From positions 1 through 57,707 of the IMG/VR virus record IMGVR_UViG_3300025276_000004: a stretch of DNA of 57,707 bases. One strand, 5' to 3'. The notes under the pieces are model-generated. The model ran no database searches. It worked only from the letters and a program-made list of their open reading frames with translations, and was not told where the DNA came from. The stretch is from a virus. Position numbers and translations under genes: made by a program. Below, in pieces: positions 50,510-57,707 of this stretch; the first letter of the stretch is position 1; each line of letters starts with the position of its first letter.

Positions 50510-50529
50510 GGGAGATCATAAGACCTCCC
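50510..50529 (-). other. 5' leader hairpin of the nrdJ transcript
   Basis: Starting at the predicted first base 50529, GGGAGGTC pairs with GATCTCCC (one wobble) around TTAT. A hairpin at the extreme 5' end usually protects phage mRNA from decay. Confidence 0.6.
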
Positions 50530-50547
50530 TATAAGGAACTTAGAGAA
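50525..50547 (-). promoter_or_regulatory. Phage RNA polymerase promoter, copy 5 (nrdJ/tail block)
   Basis: Minus-strand TCTCTAAGTTCCTTATAGGG, the best match to a T7-type start (TATAGGGAG). First base 50529, 60 bases before nrdJ. No other copy lies between here and the terminator at 30416, so it could drive about 20 kb of virion genes including the two polymerase-cluster neighbours. Confidence 0.8.
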
Positions 50548-50550
50548 TTC

Positions 50551-51066
50551 TTACTTTGAGTTGTAAGGATTTCTAAATTTAGCTAGTGATCCACCAAAGT
50601 AGAATGATACAATAGCAATCATTGTTTCACTCATCACAGCAAACCAAGTCAATGGGATACCACTAGATGTGATCACTGTCTTTACGTTCTGAACAGTTGC
50701 ACCAATCCCTAAGAACCCACCAGAAGTTTCCTTCGTATCATAGATCTCAAACCACACTATGTCAGGTTGTAAAGCTAAGAAGTAGGCTACCAGCACAAAG
50801 GATGTTATTACAGCATACACTATAAACCTTCGCGTAGTAGACCTGTGCGGGTCTGTCTTTGAGACTGCCTTTTCAAACTTAGCTTTAGCCTGTAGTAATT
50901 GTATTTCTTTATCTATCTTTAAGACTTCGTTGTTAGATTGCTTTGATAGCATATCCATTGTGTGCTTACGTTCAGCTGCAGCTATCTCATTTCTTTGTGC
51001 CAGAAACTTAAAGAGAAAGCCAGAGATGGCAGAGACTCCCCCAGTTATCATTGTTGTTGAAATCAT
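50551..51066 (-). CDS. Putative holin (3 membrane segments)
   Basis: 171 aa. Hydrophobic helices at about residues 1-20 (weak), 87-105 (FIVYAVITSFVLVAYFLAL) and 138-160 (PLTWFAVMSETMIAIVSFYFG), with a charged coiled coil at 25-75. The pattern RRFIVY...W and '..FYFGGSLAKFRN' resembles the 3-TM holin family of gene-transfer agents and marine phages. Likely forms the inner-membrane lesion at lysis. Confidence 0.65.
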   Translation of the reverse strand: MISTTMITGGVSAISGFLFKFLAQRNEIAAAERKHTMDMLSKQSNNEVLKIDKEIQLLQAKAKFEKAVSKTDPHRSTTRRFIVYAVITSFVLVAYFLALQPDIVWFEIYDTKETSGGFLGIGATVQNVKTVITSSGIPLTWFAVMSETMIAIVSFYFGGSLAKFRNPYNSK

Positions 51067-51084
51067 TCTACCATCTCCTCTTAA

Positions 51085-51327
51085 TTAACTTTCGTCAGGT
51101 TCGTCAGATAACACTGCATCTTCTGGTTCGTTTGACATATCGGATGTCAACATATCAACAAAAGCTTTCTTGCCTACCGATAGTTGATCAAGGTTAAATT
51201 GAGTAGAGTTAATCTTACGATCTAAATCTGATATATGATTAACCATCATCTTTTGATTATCTGTTAGTTGATCCTCAGTGTAGTCTACATCGTTAATAGT
51301 AATGACTTGTGTTTTTTTCTCGGTCAT
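51085..51327 (-). CDS. DUF6447-like small acidic protein
   Basis: 80 aa: ITINDVDYTEDQLTDNQKMMVNHISDLDRKI then a helical, acidic end (SNEPEDAVLSDEPDES). The pattern (ItInd..Y....L......v.hi..Ld.k) is shared with small proteins near fibre or tail genes in marine phages; possibly a fibre-related chaperone. Function unknown. Confidence 0.6.
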   Translation of the reverse strand: MTEKKTQVITINDVDYTEDQLTDNQKMMVNHISDLDRKINSTQFNLDQLSVGKKAFVDMLTSDMSNEPEDAVLSDEPDES

Positions 51328-51344
51328 ATTATTTTCCTTTTAAA

Positions 51345-51803
51345 TTATATTGTTGATGGTGCTTCTGTAAAAGCTTTGTATGCGTCTTTAACTGCATCAG
51401 TCCAAGCTGCGTTTGCTATAGCTTGTACCTGTGCTGCTTCACCACTAATGTCAGTCGCTGTGTGCGCCCAACTTTCTGCAACAGCAACTACAGCTTCTAC
51501 TGCCGCTACTGCTTCTACTGCAGCCTTCGCCTCTGTGGTAACATTACCATCAGAATCTTTCACTTCCTCTACTGCATCGGCAGCTTCTACTGCTTCTACC
51601 GCTTCTACAGCAACTACAGCTTCTGTCTTTGCTGAAGAGAAAGGTTGTAGTACGTGCCTATGAAAGCTTCGAGATAGCTCTGTCTTAGAACCATCGGCCT
51701 TTTCTTCGCTGACTATACTTGCGGCTCTCACCTGTATATGCCACGAATTAACGACCTCGATTTTATCATAGTCTATTGTTTTAGTTAAGTCTCCGTTTGC
51801 CAT
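51345..51803 (-). CDS. Fibre-adjacent protein with Ala/Val/Glu repeat
   Basis: 152 aa. An ordered N-terminus (SWHIQVRAASIVSEEKADGSKTELSRSFHRHVLQPFSS) and C-terminus (VQAIANAAWTDAVKDAYKAF) flank 50 residues of AVEAVEA-type repeat encoded by near-tandem GCTTCTACx units on the plus strand. The repeat looks like a slippage-expanded linker. Function unknown; small tail-associated proteins of marine phages look similar. Confidence 0.6.
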   Translation of the reverse strand: MANGDLTKTIDYDKIEVVNSWHIQVRAASIVSEEKADGSKTELSRSFHRHVLQPFSSAKTEAVVAVEAVEAVEAADAVEEVKDSDGNVTTEAKAAVEAVAAVEAVVAVAESWAHTATDISGEAAQVQAIANAAWTDAVKDAYKAFTEAPSTI

Positions 51804-51839
51804 GTTGGCCTCCTGTTTTTACCGTGGCGTAATTGCCAC

Positions 51840-51865
51840 CTGTCTGACCCTGCTATCCTACAGAG
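51840..51865 (-). other. Fibre-linker hairpin, copy 1
   Basis: Diverged copy of the element after the other two fibre genes: GGATAGCAGGGTCAGACAG just after the stop of the 871-aa fibre. Stem CTCTG/CAGGG is weaker than in the other copies. Confidence 0.5.
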
Positions 51866-54481
51866 TTAAGGTGTTGTGTATTGACCAGCTACCCTAAGTT
51901 GTTTGCCTGAATAATTAGCATTTGTAGCACCTTGATTAAGGTTGTTTTGAACGAATAAGTACTGAGTATTTCTACCCACAGCAACTGAATCATTTCTTCC
52001 AGAAGTAGTTGTTGTAATAGCTCCACCACCTGTATTATCGCCACTGCTTTTTGCAACAAATGGAATTCTTAACTTTATATCAGCCGTGTTACTTGTTGTT
52101 GGAAAAACTATACCAAACTCAAAGAAAACTTGGTTTCCAATTTTGGTGTAAGTAGCAACATACACAGTAATTGACAGCCCTGCTCCAGATTGGTCTGATA
52201 ATGTATAAGTGCCTTCTTCGTAGTCATCCAGCGTGTTTGCTGCTACGTTAGTTGTAGCTCCTAAGACAACGCCCTTACCAGCTGTGCCGAATATAAGATC
52301 ACCTGTTTTTACGGTAACATCACCGCCTGATGCTATGTTAAACCGTTCTACACGCCCAGTGTACAACTGATCAGAAGGTAAAAAACCAGTGTCAAAAGAG
52401 ATTTGTCCCTTTGCTGATATAGTCAGTGCGCCATTGTCAACACCAATTCCAGCGTGACCAACATTGCCGTTACCTTGATCAGAAATAATACGTATGCCCG
52501 TTGCATCGGTATTTTGTATAACTAGCCCGTCAAATTGCAAAGGCGTAACTATAGCCGCTGATCCTTTTCTTATATTAACCTGTCCTAAATTACTAAGCCG
52601 CATACGTTCTTCATTATTTGTATGGAATAACATATCAGCGTTTTCAAACTGAGTAAGTGAACAAGATTTATCTCCATTAGCAGCATTCGGAGTGACTTGA
52701 ATTGCAAAGCCATTGTTGGCACCAGCTCCAGTTTCATTGCTAGTTAACTGTATGGCCGCCCTACCATTATCTGTTGTGTTGTGTACCTGAAGTTGTCCAC
52801 GAGCAGAGGGAGAAAAAACACCAATCCCAACTTTTCCATCTGCTTTTACAGCTAGACCAGACGTATTCCCAGCATTTGACCTAACTGTTAATGCATAGTC
52901 TGCTGCTGCGGTACTGCCTACTACGATTGATACGCCATCACCATTTGATGTATTCGATTGTGTAAATTCAGCCGCAAAAACATTGTCGTTAGTTACTACA
53001 TCGATCTTGGCGCTCGGTGAGTTTGTGCCAATCCCAAGATTACCGCTGGTACTTAGTGTCATTTGGGGTGCAGCATTGTTAGTAGCAAAGCCTAAGTTGT
53101 GGTTGGTCTCTGTAAAGATAGAGCCAATGCCACCTTCTTCACTGCGTATCCAAGTCTTGACCACAGTACCATCAGACTTCTTGGAAGAAGAGAGATAACC
53201 AGCCCGAGTGTTGTTATTTGTGGATGTTACAGTAACGTAATTGTTAGCCGCTGTACTGACCCCTAGGGTGCCACTAAAAGTAGCCGCACCAGCAGCGTCT
53301 ATTGTTAATCTATCATTATTGCCACCTGTACCAAAAACTAAAGAATCTGAAGTACCTGTGTGCATAATTACTTGATTAGCAGTATCATTTCTTATTACTA
53401 AAGAGCCTGAATTAAGACCACTAAATCTAGCTACATCATTTCCTGTTGCGGAAACATCAAAAAACCCTGCTGAGTCAATTACTAATCTTTGTGTTCCAGC
53501 AGTTGATATTGCAATAGAATTGATGGCTGGAAATGATATGCCTGTGTCAAGATCACCTGTGTTTGCAATTGAAGGCGAACTAACAGAGCCATCTGAAACA
53601 CTCAGGACACCAGTCATCGCACCGCCAGCTTTAGGTAATGCAGCGTTAGCTGTGGTAGTCGTACTGGTTAATACTGCATCACGGGTGGCTATATCCACAC
53701 CATCAAACGTGGAGTTAGTTGTCACTGCGCCTGTTAAGGCACCTCCAGCTTTAGGGAGTGCAGCACCAGCTGTGGTAGTAGTGCTTGTTAACACAGCGTC
53801 ACGAGTAGCCACATCCACTCCGTCAAACGTAGAGTTTGTGGTAATCGCACCAGTCATTGCCCCACCTGCTAAAGGTAGTTTTGTAGAGTCTGTAGTTGAA
53901 TCTGTTGCCCAAGACAACACACCTGATCCATCAGTCTTTAAGAATTGATTAGCATTACCATCATCATTTGGGAAAGTTAATGTGTAACTTGCGTTAGCCG
54001 AATGTGGGGGTGCCTTAAGTTTAATACCATGAGAGTTCTGAGAGCAATTTAATTGTATGTAACCATCTTGGGAACTACCATCACCTTTAGCTGTAAAGCT
54101 TGGGGTGCTACTAGTAGATACAATTGGTATCGTATCTAGCTTTGCACCATCTACAGATACATCCCGACCATCTACTGTGTTGGTAACAACTAGTGTATCA
54201 ACAGTAGTAGTACCAGTGAATGATTGATTGGCTATAGTAAAAGTTTCAAAGGCTACCATCTCTAAGATATCATTAAGTGCAGCACCAGTAGCTAATACAA
54301 TATCGCTACCATTAGTTGCGGTAAAGTCAGCTGCTGCTAATTTTACACCATTCAGGTACACATCTAAATGATCTATCTGATAACCAGAAGTACCAAAAGA
54401 TGTTTGACCATTGGTAGCCGTAAAGCTCTCCCTTGTTTGTGTTGTTTGTGGGACTGGCAGTACGCCTATATATCCTGACAT
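51866..54481 (-). CDS. Tail fibre protein B
   Basis: 871 aa. The N-terminal 90 residues (QTTQTRESFTATNGQTSFGT, 'IDHLDVYLNGVKLAAADFTATNGSDIVLA') match the particle-binding domain of many marine podovirus fibres. VDGRDVSVDG follows, then three GGAMTGAITTN-type repeats and beta-structured modules (LTIDAAGAATFSGTLGV and similar) ending in a DDYEEGTYTL distal domain. The only one of three fibres with a tail-binding head, so the others may attach through it. Confidence 0.85.
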   Translation of the reverse strand: MSGYIGVLPVPQTTQTRESFTATNGQTSFGTSGYQIDHLDVYLNGVKLAAADFTATNGSDIVLATGAALNDILEMVAFETFTIANQSFTGTTTVDTLVVTNTVDGRDVSVDGAKLDTIPIVSTSSTPSFTAKGDGSSQDGYIQLNCSQNSHGIKLKAPPHSANASYTLTFPNDDGNANQFLKTDGSGVLSWATDSTTDSTKLPLAGGAMTGAITTNSTFDGVDVATRDAVLTSTTTTAGAALPKAGGALTGAVTTNSTFDGVDIATRDAVLTSTTTTANAALPKAGGAMTGVLSVSDGSVSSPSIANTGDLDTGISFPAINSIAISTAGTQRLVIDSAGFFDVSATGNDVARFSGLNSGSLVIRNDTANQVIMHTGTSDSLVFGTGGNNDRLTIDAAGAATFSGTLGVSTAANNYVTVTSTNNNTRAGYLSSSKKSDGTVVKTWIRSEEGGIGSIFTETNHNLGFATNNAAPQMTLSTSGNLGIGTNSPSAKIDVVTNDNVFAAEFTQSNTSNGDGVSIVVGSTAAADYALTVRSNAGNTSGLAVKADGKVGIGVFSPSARGQLQVHNTTDNGRAAIQLTSNETGAGANNGFAIQVTPNAANGDKSCSLTQFENADMLFHTNNEERMRLSNLGQVNIRKGSAAIVTPLQFDGLVIQNTDATGIRIISDQGNGNVGHAGIGVDNGALTISAKGQISFDTGFLPSDQLYTGRVERFNIASGGDVTVKTGDLIFGTAGKGVVLGATTNVAANTLDDYEEGTYTLSDQSGAGLSITVYVATYTKIGNQVFFEFGIVFPTTSNTADIKLRIPFVAKSSGDNTGGGAITTTTSGRNDSVAVGRNTQYLFVQNNLNQGATNANYSGKQLRVAGQYTTP

Positions 54482-54505
54482 GTCATGCCTCCTTTATAAT
54501 TTGTT

Positions 54506-54533
54506 CTGTCCGACCCTGTGATCTAACAGGGCT
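54506..54533 (-). other. Fibre-linker hairpin, copy 2
   Basis: Minus strand: CCCTGT and ACAGGG arms around TAGATC, followed by GTCGGACAG, seven bases after the 648-aa fibre stop and before the next ribosome-binding site (AAAGGAGG). Confidence 0.65.
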
Positions 54534-54539
54534 AATTTG

Positions 54540-56486
54540 TTATGAATTTGTAACGTATGTACCTGAGACCATTAAATATTTAGAGTTGCCATTAACATAG
54601 GTTGAACTAGCTGTTACTCCGGGATTGTTAAATACCACAGTTGTTCCGTTTGGGCCATGATAACCCATTGTCCCTACAGTAGTTGACCCGCCAAAGTAAG
54701 TATTGTGTGCAATATTAATAGGTGTATAAGCGGAAACATCATTATAAACAGTAAATGGAAGTCCCGTAATTGCGGCGGTTCCACTTGCACTAGAAATATT
54801 AGATGCTTCACTGTAAAAAGTCCAAAACACCATAGAGCCAACCTTAATATAATATCCCCTAGTACTTCCACCGCCAATAGTAGCACCACTGTATCCAACT
54901 GTGAAAGAACCTTTTTCATAATCATCCAGCTTATTAGCAGTCCCATTGCCGCCAAGGAAAACACCGCCTGATAGGTATAGGTCTTTGAAGCGGTTGTTAG
55001 TAGCACCTAATGTTACTTCATCATCACGAGTAGATCCATTTCCAGCACTGGGATATAAAGTATTAGTACCAAAAGCTATTCCGCCATGACCGCTGGCACC
55101 ACGAATAAATAGGTTATCACTAAACTCAACCCCAAACTCCCCCACAGCGTTGCCAGCTTTTTCGAATAACTGAATAGTACCATCATTACTGCCTAAACGA
55201 TTGATTATTGAACACGTAGTATTGTTTACAGTTGTAAGATGTCTACCACTTGCAAGAAATTCATTACCCACTACAGCCCCATTAGAAGTTGCTTTGCCCG
55301 CCAGCACGTTAGAAGAGGAGTCAATATATAACGCGCCTGATGCACCACCTGCACCACGTTCTATTTCTATTCCAGTAGAGTTTGTGGTATCATCTCTTAT
55401 TATGAAGTTACCATTAGCATTTCCCCATCCTGAAGTACCACCTGCCGCAGCTAAATGCCACTGTGATTGTACTGATGAATGATTATTTTTAAGCATAAGA
55501 GCTGTTTGATATGCACTTACACCCTCAATTAAAGCGATAGCCTGTCCTGTTGAATACAAATGTAACTTTTGTGCTGGGGCAGCTATGCCAACCCCAACAT
55601 TTCCTGTGGGGAAATAAGAGACAGTTGGGCTTAACCTTAATGTTTCTGTTACAGCATTATTATAAAATCTAAAAGAAGTGTCAGGGTGATTGTAGACTAG
55701 CTGACCTGATATGTAGCTATTTCCACTTGATGACCCGTCAGAAAACATAACAGCGCCATCTTGGTTTGAGGCAGAGACAACAGTCATACCACTTCTTTGA
55801 TTAGTGCCAGTTCCTCCAATTATTAACTCATTGGCATTGGGGTGGGCGTTTCCGCTAGTAGCAGAGCCAATAATAACAGTTCCTGTCACAGTGCCACCAG
55901 CCTTTGGCAAGGCAGCATTAGCAGTATTTGTAGTAGTCGTTAGCACAGAGTCACGAGTAGCAATATCTACTCCATCAAATGTAGAGTTAGTCGTAATAGC
56001 CCCAGTCATTGCACCACCTGCTTTAGGTAATGCAGCGTTAGCTGTGGTAGTTGTAGATGTTAGGACTGAATTCCTGGCTCCCACATCTACCCCATCAAAC
56101 GTAGAGTTAGTAGTGATGGCACCAGTCATGGCACCACCTTCTCTAGATAAAGCACTGTTCGCATTGTTTAAAGCGGCAGTCGCAGTAGTTGTCGTAGATG
56201 ATAGTATTCCATCTCTTGTTGCTATATCTACCCCATCGAATGTAGAGTTAGTTGTGATAGCCCCAGTCATAGCACCACCTGCTTTAGGTAATGCAGCTGT
56301 CGCTTTGGTTGTTGTATCCGTAAGTACAGCATCCCTAGCAGATACATCTACACCATCTACTAGGTTAGTTCCCATAGCCAGATTACCTGTCATGGTTCCA
56401 CCAGCTCTAGCAAGTGCTGCATCTGCAGTGGTGGTAGTGGATGTTAATGTCACACCACTGCTTGCTAAGTCTCTTGCTTTAGTCAT
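54540..56486 (-). CDS. Tail fibre protein C
   Basis: 648 aa. Lacks the tail-binding head of fibre B; begins MTKARDLASSGVTLTSTTTTADAALARAGG and has four or five GGAMTGAITTNSTFDGVD repeats, then a beta module region (APAQKLHLYSTGQAIALIEG) and a distal DDYEKGSFTVGY domain. The C-terminal tip differs from fibres A and B, so each may read a different receptor. Confidence 0.83.
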   Translation of the reverse strand: MTKARDLASSGVTLTSTTTTADAALARAGGTMTGNLAMGTNLVDGVDVSARDAVLTDTTTKATAALPKAGGAMTGAITTNSTFDGVDIATRDGILSSTTTTATAALNNANSALSREGGAMTGAITTNSTFDGVDVGARNSVLTSTTTTANAALPKAGGAMTGAITTNSTFDGVDIATRDSVLTTTTNTANAALPKAGGTVTGTVIIGSATSGNAHPNANELIIGGTGTNQRSGMTVVSASNQDGAVMFSDGSSSGNSYISGQLVYNHPDTSFRFYNNAVTETLRLSPTVSYFPTGNVGVGIAAPAQKLHLYSTGQAIALIEGVSAYQTALMLKNNHSSVQSQWHLAAAGGTSGWGNANGNFIIRDDTTNSTGIEIERGAGGASGALYIDSSSNVLAGKATSNGAVVGNEFLASGRHLTTVNNTTCSIINRLGSNDGTIQLFEKAGNAVGEFGVEFSDNLFIRGASGHGGIAFGTNTLYPSAGNGSTRDDEVTLGATNNRFKDLYLSGGVFLGGNGTANKLDDYEKGSFTVGYSGATIGGGSTRGYYIKVGSMVFWTFYSEASNISSASGTAAITGLPFTVYNDVSAYTPINIAHNTYFGGSTTVGTMGYHGPNGTTVVFNNPGVTASSTYVNGNSKYLMVSGTYVTNS

Positions 56487-56512
56487 ATGTTAAGTCTCCT
56501 TTATAATTTGGA

Positions 56513-56540
56513 CTGTCTGACCCTGTAATCCAACAGGGTT
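56513..56540 (-). other. Fibre-linker hairpin, copy 3
   Basis: Minus strand: arms CCCTGT/ACAGGG around TGGATT, followed by GTCAGACAG, just after the fibre A stop. Together with the following CAAATTATAAAGGAG it is nearly identical to copy 2 over about 50 bases. Confidence 0.65.
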
Positions 56541-56546
56541 ATGTTA

Positions 56547-57707
56547 CTAAGATGCTGCTAGGTAGGTTACTGCAAAATGAATATCAACACCAGAATTGTT
56601 AAAATCATTGTGTTTCATTGTATCATAGGCAGCATCACTTGGGTTGTTATAAAAAGTAAGAGTGGTTCCACCCCCATCAGTATAAACTGAATAACCGGGG
56701 TTATCTATATATCTGCCTATTATAGCTCCTACTGATGATTTACCACTCGATACCGCATAAGGTAGCGTTCCAATTATCACTGTTGCACTAGAACTTCTAT
56801 TAGAAAAACTATAGATATTGCCAGCAACAGTAACTAATCTTCCTACTTTCGTATACCAAACATTGCTAGTGCAACTCCCAGTAGTTGGGGATGCTGTCCA
56901 TGTGCCAACTTCGTAATCGTTAAGAAACTCACCATTAGTATCAAATCTAACACCGCCTGATAGGTAGAGGTCTCTGAAGGTTCCCGAAGAAAAACCTAAA
57001 TCAACAGTGCCATTCGCAGCCGAACCATTTTTAAATGGTGTTAGACTAACGCCATCAAAGCGTAGACCAGTGGCATCGCCTGAGCTTCTTATTAAAACTC
57101 TATCTGAGCTTATATCAATTTGACCTCTGGGAGTCCCTGCCTCATAAAGCTCTATTATACCCCCTTCTGCTGTTCTGTTTATTTTTAAAGGTATACCTGC
57201 ACGACTTATACCTACCATTCCATCAGAAAGAAGATTAATACCTGCTACGTTGTTGCCGACTACGTTCGCATTAGTTGTGCCAATGCCAACAGTTCCGCTG
57301 CTGTTTATAACAAGAGAGTTTGCTGGGGCTTGCTGAATGTAAATAGGTGTGACAAAACCAGAAGCCCGATCATCATTTGCTCTGACGATGTTAAGGTCAC
57401 CGCCAGAGATTTGAAATCCCCAGTTCTTTTGGTTACTTGCTGCGTTTGTGTCTCGCAGCCAAAGTTGGGTTGTGCCTGTGCTGTCAAAGGTTGTGCCACC
57501 AGCATGTGTTGTTGAAGTTCCAAGTACTTGACCTGTGACCGAAACTCCTGTGGCAGTGGTGGCTAGTTTAGTAGCGTTGTTATATCTCAGTTGAACCTCT
57601 GCATTGTTATTACCTAAAATATACAATTCTGATCCGTCAGCATTACCTAGCCTGAGGTTATTTCCATATATTAAAAGATCACCACTGCCGCTTTCTTTAA
57701 TAAATGA
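56547..57707 (-). CDS. Tail fibre protein A, C-terminal part (continued from position 1)
   Basis: 387 open codons to the window edge; positions 57556-57707 duplicate 1-152. It holds the distal modules: 'LRLGNADGSELYILGNNNAEVQLRYNN', GTTNANVVGNNVAGINLLSDG and a LNDYEVGTWTASP C-terminal domain similar in style to the tips of fibres B and C. A methionine at 57626 is internal and not the real start, since the frame is open through the join to the ATG at 971. Confidence 0.85.
   Translation of the reverse strand, partial: SFIKESGSGDLLIYGNNLRLGNADGSELYILGNNNAEVQLRYNNATKLATTATGVSVTGQVLGTSTTHAGGTTFDSTGTTQLWLRDTNAASNQKNWGFQISGGDLNIVRANDDRASGFVTPIYIQQAPANSLVINSSGTVGIGTTNANVVGNNVAGINLLSDGMVGISRAGIPLKINRTAEGGIIELYEAGTPRGQIDISSDRVLIRSSGDATGLRFDGVSLTPFKNGSAANGTVDLGFSSGTFRDLYLSGGVRFDTNGEFLNDYEVGTWTASPTTGSCTSNVWYTKVGRLVTVAGNIYSFSNRSSSATVIIGTLPYAVSSGKSSVGAIIGRYIDNPGYSVYTDGGGTTLTFYNNPSDAAYDTMKHNDFNNSGVDIHFAVTYLAAS
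57556..57707. repeat. Terminal direct repeat, right copy
   Basis: Exact copy of 1-152; see the left copy. Confidence 0.95.

Noticed and set aside
11902-50547. Reading the five promoter elements on the opposite strand (CTATAAGGAACTTAGAGA)
   Set aside because: In that orientation most copies would oppose the adjacent genes; the reverse orientation puts every copy upstream of genes and ends in a T7-like TATAGGG.
53520-53948. Long plus-strand frames opposite the fibre genes (also 49-663 and 55804-56493)
   Set aside because: They mirror the tandem fibre repeats, giving Val/Ala-rich repeated nonsense such as APPALGNAALAV; the minus frame is the coding one.
57305-57626. Independent start of the fibre gene at methionine 57626
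   Set aside because: The frame is open to the window edge and continues through the terminal overlap to a coupled ATG at 971.
1-57707. Temperate lifestyle, integrase, repressor or attachment site
   Set aside because: No such gene or att-like repeat was found; the 152-bp end repeat lies in a fibre gene and is explained by genome closure.

Overview
The window is a complete tailed-phage genome (podovirus-type, lytic), probably from a marine alphaproteobacterial host. The first 152 bases are repeated exactly as the last 152 (1-152 = 57556-57707). Joining them gives a closed 57,555-bp map on which the split fibre gene reads through in frame. T7-type replication and virion genes, an AdoCbl-dependent ribonucleotide reductase, ThyX, MazG and marine-phage-style small genes point to a marine podovirus; a DUF1127 gene hints at an alphaproteobacterial host. 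No integrase, repressor, tRNA or CRISPR was seen.

Layout. (1) Leftward (minus) virion arm, 13694 down to 1 and on through 57707 down to 50551: terminase large subunit, small membrane proteins, portal, small basic proteins, scaffold, capsid, neck/adaptor, a collagen-like protein, three tandem fibre genes and a holin-like protein. (2) A 627-bp divergent control region, 13695-14321. (3) Rightward (plus) early/replication arm, 14322-30362: many tiny genes, SSB, MazG, DUF3310, DUF1127, ThyX, glutaredoxin, family A DNA polymerase, 5'-3' exonuclease, HNH nuclease, RusA, primase-helicase and a T7-type RNA polymerase; a single minus gene (putative terminase small subunit) sits inside it. (4) A strong terminator at 30370-30416 where the arms converge. 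(5) A second minus block, 50469 down to 30415: ribonucleotide reductase, tail tube B-like protein, fibre, internal virion proteins, and three giant ejection-type proteins of 1192, 1375 and 1233 aa.

Main discovery. The 1233-aa 'internal virion protein' (30415-34116) carries motifs A, B and C of single-subunit RNA polymerases (D736; R812/K816/Y824 with MTFGYG; D1039). It looks like a compact virion RNA polymerase of phage N4 type, in addition to the T7-type RNA polymerase at 27806-30100. Two matching classes of cis element exist. Five copies of a T7-like promoter (consensus TCTAAGTTCCTTATAGGGA) each lie in sense orientation upstream of genes. Four stem-loops with conserved loop AC(A/G)GG, covarying arms and a conserved AT-rich 3' flank all point at plus-strand early genes, as expected for hairpin promoters of a virion polymerase. 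The inferred scheme is that an ejected polymerase starts early transcription from hairpins and the T7-type enzyme then serves the five duplex promoters.

Other highlights: a staphylococcal-nuclease-like domain with its R/E/R triad at the N-terminus of the 1375-aa ejection protein; a T4-type lysozyme domain in the 1192-aa protein with no separate endolysin seen; a 558-bp gene-free stretch (16140-16697) packed with stem-loops including a 21-bp long-range stem; three fibre cassettes joined by a conserved hairpin linker.
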